Source: JAPWJZ01 sp965279315 (GTDB taxonomy: Bacteria > Pseudomonadota > Alphaproteobacteria > Micavibrionales > UBA2020). From it: a stretch of 64,000 bases of DNA. This document shows positions 42,410 to 50,592 of this stretch, one piece after another; the first letter of the stretch is position 1, and the number at the start of each line of letters is the position of its first letter. A program made the position numbers and the translations under genes. Below the pieces are notes generated by a model that was not told where the DNA came from, made no database searches, and was given only the letters and a program-made list of their open reading frames with translations. Location: NCBI GenBank assembly GCA_965279315.1, contig OZ257145.1, positions 1,488,001 to 1,552,000 of the forward strand, written 5' to 3'.

Positions 42410-44001
42410 AATCCCCTTCCTTTCGCGCGGAAGGGTTTCAGGGCGGGGTCGGCCGCCACGATATCGACGCCGCGTTTCAGGTTGGCCTCGACGTAATCGG
42501 TGTCCTGCACCCGCCAGACGAAACTTTCCTGCAGCTTGGTCATCTGCGCGGCATAAAGCGGGTTGCGGGGGTCTGATCTGGTATGGGCATGCAATTCATC
42601 CTGCAGTGCGCCATAGGCCGCAGCGAGCGTCACAGGCGTGATGCGGCCGCTATCCTTGAACGCGCGGTCCTCCAGCAGTTGCGCGGCGTTCCAGCTGCGC
42701 AACGCGCCTGCCAGTTTGATCTCGGCGGATGATAGCGGCCCTGCGCCGGGGTCGGCCGGCTTTTGCCAGTAATACTGGAAGAAATCGATGGCCTTGGCGG
42801 CTTCGGGATCGGTCTTGGCGGCCTCCAGCCATTGCAGGCGTTCGGGCACGGTGCCTTTTTCCAGCTTCAGGTTGATCTGGAGGCTGCGGGCGCTCATGCC
42901 GTACTGGTCGGTCACGTCGAAATACAGCTGCTTTGCCGCCGCATCGTCGAGACGGTGGAAGGCGTCGATGCCCATCTCGTCAATCTTCGCCTTGAAGCCG
43001 TGCAGCACGGGCGCGCTCAGGTGCTGGATGTCGTTGGGATAGCGCATCCGCCACGCCACGATTTTGTCGATCAGGCCGGTGTCATAGCCATCCTGCCGGA
43101 TCATGTCGCCGATTGCGCCCACATCGGCCACCGCCTCTTTCCGGTACTCCATCGCGAAAACGCCGAGCGCGGTCAGGTTGGCGATCTTGGACATCAGTGT
43201 GCCTTGCGGCACCGCCGCCAGTTTTTTGGGATCGAAGCTGCGCAGCGTGTATTTATCGTCAAGGCAGTGCCAGCCTTCATGGCGGTTGGTGAAATTCACC
43301 TGTTCGCGCGCGTTCAGGCCGCGAATATCGATCGTCAGCGCGTGGTCGGATGACGGCACGATGACGCAGGCGGCGGGGTGCGTGCGGCTGGTGTTCATCA
43401 TGGCGAAGGGGTCTTGGGAAAAGGTCTGCACGCCATACCGGAAGGCATAGGGCGCGGCGGCCTTGCCCGCAACCGTCTCTGCCATCTCGCCCGTCGGCGT
43501 CAGTTTTTGTTCGGTCAGCAGTAAGCGCACGGCCTGCGGCGCACTAAAGCCGAGCGCCATCGCCACATCGAACTTGCCGGGGTCGATCACCAGCACGCGG
43601 TTGTGGATATTGGCGCGGTCGGATTTCAGGAACCGCGTCAGCCGGTCCTGCAGCCCGTCCAGTTCCTGCGAATAGCTGCCGCGATTGTTCAGTTTCAGCA
43701 CCTCGCGCCGCGCCTGCTGCATCAGGGCGGCATTGATGCGGGCGCGCCGTGCCTCTTCCTTGGCCGGCAATATAACAATGTCGTCCATATCTATTGTCCG
43801 GGTGGCGTCATCGCGCGGCGGGGGATCGGCGCTGCCGGGTGCGCCGGCGTCCTCGATCTTCTGCGTATGATCTGGCTTCGGCACGCTGGTGCAGCCTGCG
43901 GCCGCAAGGCTTGCGCCCAAGGCGGCACGGCGCACGAAAACCCACCATGACGATGTCAGGCTGGTGGTCTTTTTCAGCGATGTGACGTCTGTTTTCGCCA
44001 T
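42406..44001 (-). CDS. Exported HExxH/ExxxD lipoprotein-like protein A
   Basis: A 531-residue paralogue of the following gene. Its N-terminus has a twin-Arg hydrophobic segment ending in Cys (VRRAALGASLAAAGCTS), so a Tat-type or lipoprotein signal is likely, though the lipobox has Ala at -3. HEGWH lies at 241-245 and EAVAD at 289-293, the same spacing as in paralogue B. CVIVPSSDHAL precedes and WHCLDDKY follows the His motif. I start at the ATG at 44001; a TTG at 44052 is less convincing. It is the first of a coupled pair. Confidence 0.8.
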   Translation of the reverse strand: MAKTDVTSLKKTTSLTSSWWVFVRRAALGASLAAAGCTSVPKPDHTQKIEDAGAPGSADPPPRDDATRTIDMDDIVILPAKEEARRARINAALMQQARREVLKLNNRGSYSQELDGLQDRLTRFLKSDRANIHNRVLVIDPGKFDVAMALGFSAPQAVRLLLTEQKLTPTGEMAETVAGKAAAPYAFRYGVQTFSQDPFAMMNTSRTHPAACVIVPSSDHALTIDIRGLNAREQVNFTNRHEGWHCLDDKYTLRSFDPKKLAAVPQGTLMSKIANLTALGVFAMEYRKEAVADVGAIGDMIRQDGYDTGLIDKIVAWRMRYPNDIQHLSAPVLHGFKAKIDEMGIDAFHRLDDAAAKQLYFDVTDQYGMSARSLQINLKLEKGTVPERLQWLEAAKTDPEAAKAIDFFQYYWQKPADPGAGPLSSAEIKLAGALRSWNAAQLLEDRAFKDSGRITPVTLAAAYGALQDELHAHTRSDPRNPLYAAQMTKLQESFVWRVQDTDYVEANLKRGVDIVAADPALKPFRAKGRGL

Positions 44002-44130
44002 TACATCCGGTCGTTCAATAAAAAAGCGATTTATAACCGCCTGAATCTCCAAGGGGAATCATCCGAGCCTATATTATACTATACATAATTAAGGATTCGT
44101 GTATTATGTCGAACGCTTGACCAAAAACAT

Positions 44131-44154
44131 ATTGAAAAATAACGATTTTTCAAT
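44131..44154. repeat. AT-rich perfect hairpin upstream of typA
   Basis: ATTGAAAAAT and ATTTTTCAAT form a 10-bp perfect stem around AACG. It lies 57-80 bases before the typA ATG, in a 209-base AT-rich gap that also serves the divergent metallopeptidase-like operon. It could be a protein-binding site or an RNA hairpin in the leader. Confidence 0.55.
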
Positions 44155-44210
44155 AGGATGCAGCGCAACAAAACAACAATAACGACTCAAAACGATTCAG
44201 GGCGGAAAAT

Positions 44211-46034
44211 ATGACCAACAAGCTTCGCAACATTGCCATCATCGCACACGTCGACCATGGGAAAACCACCCTCGTTGACGTCCTGCTCCGCCAGTCGGGC
44301 CAGTTCCGCGCCAACGAAAAAGTTGCCGAGCGCGTCATGGACTCCAACGACCTCGAAAAAGAGCGCGGCATCACGATCTTGGCGAAGGTCACCTCGCTGA
44401 TGTGGAAAGACACCCGCATCAATATCGTCGACACCCCCGGCCACGCGGATTTCGGCGGCGAAGTCGAACGCATCCTGTCGATGGTCGACGGCGTTGTCAT
44501 CCTGGTGGACGCTGCCGAAGGCGCGCTGCCCCAGACGAAATTCGTTTCCGGCAAGGCGCTGAAACTCGGCCTGAAGCCGATCGTCGTCATCAACAAGGTC
44601 GACCGCCCCGATGCGCGCCCCGACGAAGTGCATGAAGAAGTGTTCGACCTTTTCGTGGCCCTCGAAGCAACCGATGAACAGCTCGACTTCCCCATCCTCT
44701 ACGCTTCCGGCCGTCAGGGCTGGGCGTCGAAGACGCTGGGCGGCGAGCAAAAAGACCTCGCGCCGCTGTTCGACCTGATCTGCGAATACGTGCCCGCGCC
44801 GAAAGTGGAAGAAAACAAGCCCTTCTCGATGCTGGTCACCATGATCGAAAGCAACCCTTACCTTGGCCGCGTCGTCACGGGCCGCATTACCGCAGGCTCC
44901 GTGAAAACCAACCAAGCGCTGAAATCGCTGGCGATTGACAGCAGCGCGGTTGAAAACTTCCGCGCCTCGAAAATCCTCGCCTTCCGCGGCATCGAGCGCG
45001 AGCCGCTCGACGAAGCACATGCGGGCGACATTATCTCGATCGCGGGCATGACGCAGGCGACCTCCGTCACCAACACGGTCTGCGACCCTGTGGTGACCGA
45101 AGCCCTGCCGGCTATTCCAATCGATCCGCCCACCATTTCCATGTCCTTCGCCGTCAACAACGGCCCGTTCGCGGGTACCGAAGGCACGAAAGTAACCTCG
45201 CGCATGATCCGCGAGCGCCTGTTCAAGGAAGCCGAAAGCAACGTCGCGATGAAGGTCCTCGACGGCCAGACGTCGGATACGTTCGAAGTGTTCGGCCGCG
45301 GCGAATTGCAGATGTCGGTCCTGATCGAAACCATGCGCCGCGAAGGCTTCGAGCTGATGATCGGCCGCCCGCGCGTGCTGTACAAAACCGACGAAGAAAC
45401 CGGCGAAAAGATGGAGCCGTATGAAGAGGTCGTGATCGACGTCGATCAGGAACATTCCGGCACGGTCGTCCAGAAAATGGCGATCCGCAAGGGCGAGATG
45501 ATGTCGATGGCACCGTCCGGCGCCGGTAAAGTCAAAATGACCTTTATCGCCCCCACCCGCGGGTTGATCGGCTACCACGGCGAATTCCTGACCGACACGC
45601 GCGGCACGGGCATCATCAACCGCCTGTTCCACGGCTATGGCACGTTCAAGGGCAACGTCGAAGGCCGCCGCGTCGGCGTGCTGCTGGCGATGGATACCGG
45701 CGAAGCGACCGAATACGACCTGTGGAAACTGGAAGAGCGCGGCACTATCATGGTGCTGCCCGGCACCAAGGTTTATGAAGGCATGATCGTCGGCGAACAC
45801 AACCGCGACAACGACCTTGCAGTCAACATCCTGCGCGGCAAAAAGCTGACCAACGTCCGCGCATCGGGCACCGACGATTCAACCAAGCTGATCCCGCCCC
45901 GCATCCTGACGCTGGAGCAGGCCATCACCTTCATCAACGACGATGAACTGGTCGAAGTCACCCCGAAAACCCTGCGCCTGCGCAAAGCGATCCTCGACCC
46001 CAACGCGCGCAAGCGTCTGGAAAAGACGGGCTAA
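44211..46034 (+). CDS. typA: TypA/BipA ribosome-associated GTPase
   Basis: A 607-residue translational GTPase that acts in 50S assembly, especially under stress or cold. G1 is AHVDHGKTTL at 12-21, the switch region has SNDLEKERGITILAK, G3 is DTPGHADFGGEVER and G4 NKVDRPDARPDE. The elongation-factor-like domains III and V and the BipA-specific C-terminal domain (KLTNVRASGTDDSTKLIPP) are complete. GGGCGGA precedes the ATG. Long opposite-strand frames here (44187-45800) are shadows. Confidence 0.97.
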   Translation: MTNKLRNIAIIAHVDHGKTTLVDVLLRQSGQFRANEKVAERVMDSNDLEKERGITILAKVTSLMWKDTRINIVDTPGHADFGGEVERILSMVDGVVILVDAAEGALPQTKFVSGKALKLGLKPIVVINKVDRPDARPDEVHEEVFDLFVALEATDEQLDFPILYASGRQGWASKTLGGEQKDLAPLFDLICEYVPAPKVEENKPFSMLVTMIESNPYLGRVVTGRITAGSVKTNQALKSLAIDSSAVENFRASKILAFRGIEREPLDEAHAGDIISIAGMTQATSVTNTVCDPVVTEALPAIPIDPPTISMSFAVNNGPFAGTEGTKVTSRMIRERLFKEAESNVAMKVLDGQTSDTFEVFGRGELQMSVLIETMRREGFELMIGRPRVLYKTDEETGEKMEPYEEVVIDVDQEHSGTVVQKMAIRKGEMMSMAPSGAGKVKMTFIAPTRGLIGYHGEFLTDTRGTGIINRLFHGYGTFKGNVEGRRVGVLLAMDTGEATEYDLWKLEERGTIMVLPGTKVYEGMIVGEHNRDNDLAVNILRGKKLTNVRASGTDDSTKLIPPRILTLEQAITFINDDELVEVTPKTLRLRKAILDPNARKRLEKTG

Positions 46035-46057
46035 GCGTTTCGTTACGGGAGTTGTCA

Positions 46058-46471
46058 ATGGGTACGGCCAAGGCGCATCTGCGCAGCCTGTCGATGGGGG
46101 CATTTTACGGCGCGCTCGTCTTCGTGGCCGATCGCTGCATCCATCTGAAGGGCACGGTGAATATCGCACTGCTGGTGGTCATGTCGATCATGGCGATTTT
46201 GGTCGTGATCGGCACAATCAAGGTAGATCCGCAAAGCCGCTTCCAAATTCCGCTGAAGCCTTTTTCGATTCTTGTCGGATTTTTTCTTTCACTGACGGTT
46301 GTTTATGCGTTCCTTGGCAATATGCCAGGGCAGCGCAATTTGATCCAGTCTCTGGCGGATGCGAAAACCATGCCGCCCGCCATTCAGCAGCCGTTCGATA
46401 AATATGTGGAATGGAGCGCCGGCCATTCTTTGATCGGGAATGGCAAGCCGGAAATCGTAAAACAGCCTTGA
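46058..46471 (+). CDS. Small membrane protein, 137 aa
   Basis: Family not recognised. Three hydrophobic stretches are visible: SMGAFYGALVFVADRCI, NIALLVVMSIMAILVVIGTI and FSILVGFFLSLTVVYAFLG. A polar C-terminal tail follows. The ATG at 46058 has GGGAG 7 bases upstream; a TTG at 46052 would add two residues. It lies 23 bases after typA and is probably co-transcribed. Function unknown. Confidence 0.75.
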   Translation: MGTAKAHLRSLSMGAFYGALVFVADRCIHLKGTVNIALLVVMSIMAILVVIGTIKVDPQSRFQIPLKPFSILVGFFLSLTVVYAFLGNMPGQRNLIQSLADAKTMPPAIQQPFDKYVEWSAGHSLIGNGKPEIVKQP

Positions 46472-46481
46472 TGCGCGCGGC

Positions 46482-47033
46482 TTAGGGCTTCATTCCGAAC
46501 TTCTGCGCACCCCGCGCATAGACCTTGTCGAATTCCCCCTCCAGCCCCGCATTCGCACCGCGCAGGCCATCGACCACGGCTTTGGCCCAGGTGAAGTACT
46601 CCTGTTTACGCGCAAGGCTCCAGTCGGGCGGAGGGGAGTCGAGTATGGCGCGGAGGTTGGATATTTTGTCGGCTGTCTTGACCAGTTTCGCCGCGTCAGA
46701 TTTATGCGGCGCGTGTTCGACCTGCAGGCGTTTACGCTCCGCCTTGGGCAGTGATTTGTCGTCGGTGCATTCCTGCACGATATCGGCGACGTTCTGGCCG
46801 AATTCTTTCACCAGTTCTTCGTATTTCGTATCCGTGTCCTCGATCGTGTCATGCAGCACGGCGGCGCAGAGGATATCGGCATTCTTGCCATCGGTGAATT
46901 GCGCGACAAGGTCGGCGACCTCGATCAGGTGGTTGACATAGGGTTCGGCGCGTTCGCCCTTGCGGCGCTGGTCGGTGTGCTTTTTTGCGGCGAACAATAA
47001 CGCGCGCGTGAGTTTCTGTGAAACTTCGGTCAT
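46482..47033 (-). CDS. HD-domain hydrolase, MESH1/RelA-SpoT-hydrolase-like
   Basis: A 183-residue stand-alone HD protein. The pattern is that of (p)ppGpp hydrolase domains: H19 (AAKKHTDQRRK), YVNHLIEVADLV with H35, and AAVLHDTIEDTDT with H61-D62 and E65-D66. No synthetase or TGS/ACT domain is present, as in small alarmone hydrolases (SAH/MESH1). Activity on ppGpp or NADPH is inferred. AAGGAAT lies before the ATG. Confidence 0.87.
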   Translation of the reverse strand: MTEVSQKLTRALLFAAKKHTDQRRKGERAEPYVNHLIEVADLVAQFTDGKNADILCAAVLHDTIEDTDTKYEELVKEFGQNVADIVQECTDDKSLPKAERKRLQVEHAPHKSDAAKLVKTADKISNLRAILDSPPPDWSLARKQEYFTWAKAVVDGLRGANAGLEGEFDKVYARGAQKFGMKP

Positions 47034-47095
47034 GGGGATTCCTTTTGGTATGTCCCCATGCTAGGCGTTCTGCGCCTGTCTGGCAAGCCAGCGCG

Positions 47096-48340
47096 TCAGC
47101 CGGGGTTGTTCTCGCCCTGTTCGGCGGCGGCGGGCTTGTTCTGGCCGGCCTCGCCGCACATGATGAAGGCGCGCGTGGCGGCGAAGGGGCCGATCGTTTC
47201 GAAAATCGCGACCATGCCGAAGACCAGCGCCGATACCTGCGCGCCCATGCCGGGTAGCAGCTTGCTGAGCGTCGAGGCAAGCCCGATCGCCATGCCCGCC
47301 ATCGGGATAATGAGCAGCGATGCCGCCGCCGCCTGATTGGTCTCGACCGTCGTGAAGCGGGAGGCGATGAAAACGCCCGCGGTTTTCGTGACACAGCGGA
47401 TCACCACCAGCAGCACGGGCGCGATGCCCGCCATCATCAGCGCATGCAGGTCGATTTTCGCGCCCGCCAGCACGAACAGCGCGATGAAAAACAGATCGCC
47501 GCCCTCGCCGAAACCGACCTTCGACAGGTTGGATTTGTTTGATTCAAACCAGCGGGTGGCGATGCCCATCACCAGCGGCGCGAACAATCCCGACATGCCA
47601 AGCATGCTGCAAACGCCCAGCGTGACCATGACCGCGCCGATCACGACGACGAAGCGGTAATGTTCGTCCTCCTCGCGGAAAATGCGGGCGATGCGCACGG
47701 CGCACCAGGCGGCAAAAATGCCGACAACCGCCGCGCCGAACAGGCGGTAGGCGGGCACAAGAACCGCGGCCGAAGCCGCGCTGGTTTCCGGCGCCATCGC
47801 AAAGGGCAGCACCGCGGAAAACACGATGAAGGAAAAGAGGTTGTTCATCGCTACCAGAGATTTTGCCAGCGACGTGACCGTGCCTTTCGCGCGCATTTCC
47901 TCTGCCACATGGACCAGCACGGCGGGGGATGACGAAATGGCAATCGCGCCGATCAAAGCCGCAACCGTCCAGCTGTTCCCGAGGAATTTTACCGCAAGCG
48001 TCACGCCCGCGAAGGTCAGCAGGCTTTCGAGGATCGCGGTCAGCATGATGCGCTTCGAGCGCAGCATCGCCTCCGGATGCAGCATGTTGCCCAGCTTATA
48101 AAGGATCAGGCCCAGCGCGATGTCGATAATGACATACGCGTCCTTCATCATATCGGCGGTAATCAGGCCAAGCCCGTGCGGACCCGTCAGGAGCCCCAGC
48201 AGCATAAAGGCGGTGATTGTGGGCATCAGGTGGATGCGGTTCGCAATCAGCCCCCCTGTGACGCCCAGCAAGAGAAGCATGCCAAAAGCCAGCATCGCGT
48301 TCGGGTGCAGGTCGGGGATATAGGTCAAGAAGGCTTCCAT
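47096..48340 (-). CDS. CPA2-family cation:proton antiporter (KefB-type membrane domain)
   Basis: A 414-residue antiporter with about 12-13 hydrophobic segments. FMLLGLLTGPHGLGLI and the central IGAIAISSSPAVLVHVAEEM are typical of CPA2 exchangers. It lacks the RCK/TrkA-N domain of full KefB/C, so gating would need a partner or differ. The C-terminus is short and polar. It may exchange K or Na for protons. Upstream is the rhodanese gene and its terminator. Confidence 0.88.
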   Translation of the reverse strand: MEAFLTYIPDLHPNAMLAFGMLLLLGVTGGLIANRIHLMPTITAFMLLGLLTGPHGLGLITADMMKDAYVIIDIALGLILYKLGNMLHPEAMLRSKRIMLTAILESLLTFAGVTLAVKFLGNSWTVAALIGAIAISSSPAVLVHVAEEMRAKGTVTSLAKSLVAMNNLFSFIVFSAVLPFAMAPETSAASAAVLVPAYRLFGAAVVGIFAAWCAVRIARIFREEDEHYRFVVVIGAVMVTLGVCSMLGMSGLFAPLVMGIATRWFESNKSNLSKVGFGEGGDLFFIALFVLAGAKIDLHALMMAGIAPVLLVVIRCVTKTAGVFIASRFTTVETNQAAAASLLIIPMAGMAIGLASTLSKLLPGMGAQVSALVFGMVAIFETIGPFAATRAFIMCGEAGQNKPAAAEQGENNPG

Positions 48341-48417
48341 GCGGCGTCATTACTCCGGTTACAGGCGGAATATAATGATGGCGCGAGGCGGAAAGCAATC
48401 CCGTAGATGTAAAAGCA

Positions 48418-48446
48418 GAAAGCCGGGCGCTGCAAGCCCGGCTTTC
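48418..48446 (-). terminator. Terminator after the rhodanese gene
   Basis: GAAAGCCGGGC (48418-48428) and GCCCGGCTTTC (48436-48446) form an 11-bp stem, followed on the minus strand by TGCTTTT. Confidence 0.75.
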
Positions 48447-48472
48447 CTATCATCAATGCGATGCGCGGAAAG

Positions 48473-48988
48473 TTAAATTTCGCGTCCGCTTTGGTGATCC
48501 TGATTGAAATAGCTTTCTTCGCTGCCCGTGTTGCTGGAGCGGTAGCTTTTCTGGTAGTCGCGGGCGAGCGTTTCAAGGTCTTCGACGGTGCGCGACGATA
48601 CGGCGTCGGATACGCCCTGACCATCTTCCATCGCGTCGTCTTTAATATGCTCGTCATAAACCTCCGAACCGTCGAGGCGCAGGCCGGCCGATTTCCAGTC
48701 CTCCTTGCCGCCGACATAGTCGGAGACATCGGTATAGCCAAGACCTTCCAGGATTTCGGCAGCCTTCGTCGAAGCCGCACAATCGGCGCTCGCGCAATAG
48801 GTGACGATTTTCAAGGATTTGTCGGTCAGTTGTTTGGGGGCTTCCGCAGCCAGCGTTTCCAGCGGCATCGACAGCGCGCCGGGGATGTGGCCATGGTCAT
48901 ATTCGGATTTCGGCAATGCCTCGATGATGGCGTAATCTTCGCCTGAAGACATCAGCTTGTTCAGCTCGTCACGTTTGATCGGTTGCAT
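48473..48988 (-). CDS. Rhodanese-domain protein with acidic C-terminal extension
   Basis: A 171-residue protein. Residues 1-100 are a rhodanese/sulfurtransferase domain: EYDHGHIPGALSMPLETL and the active loop IVTYCASADCAAS with the predicted catalytic C65. The last 70 residues are an acidic, Ser/Thr-rich, probably disordered tail unlike usual rhodaneses. GGAGGATT lies 4-5 bases before the ATG at 48988, which decides the start against an in-frame ATG four codons upstream. The sulfur acceptor is unknown. Confidence 0.88.
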   Translation of the reverse strand: MQPIKRDELNKLMSSGEDYAIIEALPKSEYDHGHIPGALSMPLETLAAEAPKQLTDKSLKIVTYCASADCAASTKAAEILEGLGYTDVSDYVGGKEDWKSAGLRLDGSEVYDEHIKDDAMEDGQGVSDAVSSRTVEDLETLARDYQKSYRSSNTGSEESYFNQDHQSGREI

Positions 48989-49080
48989 GGAATCCTCCAT
49001 TGCCCTTTTAATATGGGCTGTTCGTTGACGGGTTGCAGGTGTCCAACGAATGGCGGGTAAAGAGGGTTCCCCTGAAATGA

Positions 49081-49111
49081 AAGAAGCCGGGCTTCATCAG
49101 CCCGGCTTCTT
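49081..49111. terminator. GC-stem hairpin after the Cys-rich gene
   Basis: AAGAAGCCGGGCT and AGCCCGGCTTCTT pair perfectly around TCATC. On the minus strand it follows the 50-aa Cys-rich gene; the T run is short (TTTCATTT). Confidence 0.6.
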
Positions 49112-49133
49112 GAATCACGCTAAAGCGATAAGC

Positions 49134-49286
49134 TTAGCCGCCGCAGGAACCGGATTTTTCCTTGTTCGTGCCGCAAGAGCCCATGGTCTCTTCTTTTTTC
49201 GCTTCCGTGCCGCAAGAGCCGGTTTTGGGAGCGGTCGTGGAACAGGAGCCTTTTTCGTCTTTTTTCAGTTGTTCTTGGCTGGTCAT
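49134..49286 (-). CDS. 50-residue protein with four GSC motifs
   Basis: This tiny protein starts MTSQEQLKKDEKGSCSTTAP and has four evenly spaced GSC motifs (GSCS, GSCG, GSCG, GSCGG at the C-terminus), separated by Lys/Glu/Thr-rich spacers of about a dozen residues. The ATG at 49286 has AAGGATAA upstream; the longer frame to 49529 crosses an AT-rich promoter-like region and is rejected. It may bind metal or sulfur. It lies just upstream of the rhodanese gene on the same strand, which would fit persulfide handling. Family not recognised. Confidence 0.65.
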   Translation of the reverse strand: MTSQEQLKKDEKGSCSTTAPKTGSCGTEAKKEETMGSCGTNKEKSGSCGG

Positions 49287-49559
49287 GGCAATTATCCTTA
49301 TGTTGGGTTGCTCAACGACGCCGCATACGCGGTCGTCACGGGAGAGGATATAGCCCCCGAAAACCCCTTGTCCACCCGCGATGTCCGGTATTCCGGCGCA
49401 GGCCGTCCACCCCCCTGATATCATGAGATATATATCTTTGTTATAATTTCCATAAATATTGACCTCATCCTGAAAAAAACAGGCAAATCCGCCATCCGGC
49501 TGCTTCAGCCGGATGTGGCATACTGGCATCGTCCGGGATTCGCAAAATGGAGTTCAAGC
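49287..49559. promoter_or_regulatory. Divergent intergenic region
   Basis: This is 273 bases between the divergent Cys-rich and His-rich exported protein genes. The stretch around 49420-49465 is strongly AT-rich and holds TATAAT at 49442-49447 on the plus strand without a clear -35 partner. I see nothing else in it. Confidence 0.35.
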
Positions 49560-50399
49560 ATGTATGGCCGCCTGTTTTATTTCCTGATGCCGCTGGTCAT
49601 CGTGACCGCCATCATCGGCTTTTCCGCACTGGCCGAAAACGACCATGCGGGCATGACGCATGAAGAGCCAGCCGTTGAAAAACATGCCGCGGGGTTGCAG
49701 GCGCAAGTCACGCCCGATACGCTGGTGCGGGGGCGCGACAGCACGTTTACGCTGATGCTGACCAAAGGCAACACGCCCGTGTCGCTCGCCGCGCTGGAGG
49801 AACGCCATACCCAGAAAATCCACCTGCTGGTCGTCGATGAAAGCATGGTCGATTACCATCATGTACATCCCACGGCGGGCAGCGATGCCGGCAGCTATAC
49901 TTTCGCCTTCACGCCCAACACGGCGCGCAATTATATGCTCTATGCCGATGTGAAGCCGCTGAATGGCGAAGCACAGATGATTGCGGTGAAATTAAACGGC
50001 GGCGCGCCTTGCGCAAATGACTGCCTCGACAAATCCGCAACCGACCGCGCGACGGTGGGCGATGTGACGGGGCAGGTGGTGTTTGACGGCAAGACGGTCA
50101 AGGCAGGATCCCCCGTAAATGCCGAAGTCACGCTGACCGGCGCAGATGGCAAGCCGCTCGCCGACCTTGAACCCGTCATGGGAGCCTATGGGCATATCGT
50201 TGGTTTCTACGAAGGCTTCAAATCCGTCGCCCATATGCACCCGATGGGGGCGGAGCCTGAAAAACCCGAAGACCGCGGCGCGTCGCCTGTCAAATTCATG
50301 CTGCATCCCGATCATCCGGGTTACCTGAAATACTTCGTGCAGATCCGCCGTGGCGGGAAGGATGTGTTCCTGCCTTTCGGCCTCACGATTGAAAAATAA
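49560..50399 (+). CDS. Exported His/Met-rich protein, possible metal-binding, 279 aa
   Basis: It begins with a signal or anchor helix (LFYFLMPLVIVTAIIGFSALA) followed by a His-containing segment. Putative metal-binding clusters are VDYHHVHPTAG and SVAHMHPMGAEP, within a beta-rich chain that ends GYLKYFVQIRRGGKDVFLPFGLTI. This arrangement is known from exported proteins near copper or heavy-metal systems, but I cannot name a characterised family. The ATG at 49560 has GGAG 6 bases upstream; the longer frame to 49515 has no better site. A palindromic repeat follows. Confidence 0.7.
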   Translation: MYGRLFYFLMPLVIVTAIIGFSALAENDHAGMTHEEPAVEKHAAGLQAQVTPDTLVRGRDSTFTLMLTKGNTPVSLAALEERHTQKIHLLVVDESMVDYHHVHPTAGSDAGSYTFAFTPNTARNYMLYADVKPLNGEAQMIAVKLNGGAPCANDCLDKSATDRATVGDVTGQVVFDGKTVKAGSPVNAEVTLTGADGKPLADLEPVMGAYGHIVGFYEGFKSVAHMHPMGAEPEKPEDRGASPVKFMLHPDHPGYLKYFVQIRRGGKDVFLPFGLTIEK

Positions 50400-50402
50400 G
50401 CC

Positions 50403-50520
50403 GTAACCCCGGCGAAGGCCGGGGTCCACGCACTCTCCGTGCGTCTGGCGGTTGTGGATCGCGAGGTGTCGCAGCCATGCATGCCGATGGTGCTTAGACC
50501 CCGGCCTTCGCCGGGGTTAC
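50403..50520. repeat. REP-like composite palindrome C
   Basis: GTAACCCCGGCG...GGGGTC at 50403-50426 and its exact reverse complement at 50497-50520 are 24-base arms, each a hairpin with a GAAG/CTTC loop, separated by 70 bases. The layout matches element A at 20915-20992, though the bases differ. Confidence 0.8.
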
Positions 50521-50592
50521 GATAGCTCTTTACATTTGCCATAATTTTACTGTATCATCTTCGGATTGTTGAATATTCGAGGAATATTATTC

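Noticed and set aside
44187..45800. Minus-strand frame of 537 codons opposite typA
   Set aside because: typA is unambiguous; the antisense frame has no ribosome site and no recognisable domains.
49287..49529. N-terminal extension of the Cys-rich protein to 131 residues
   Set aside because: The extension crosses an AT-rich promoter-like stretch, and a good ribosome site precedes the internal ATG at 49286.
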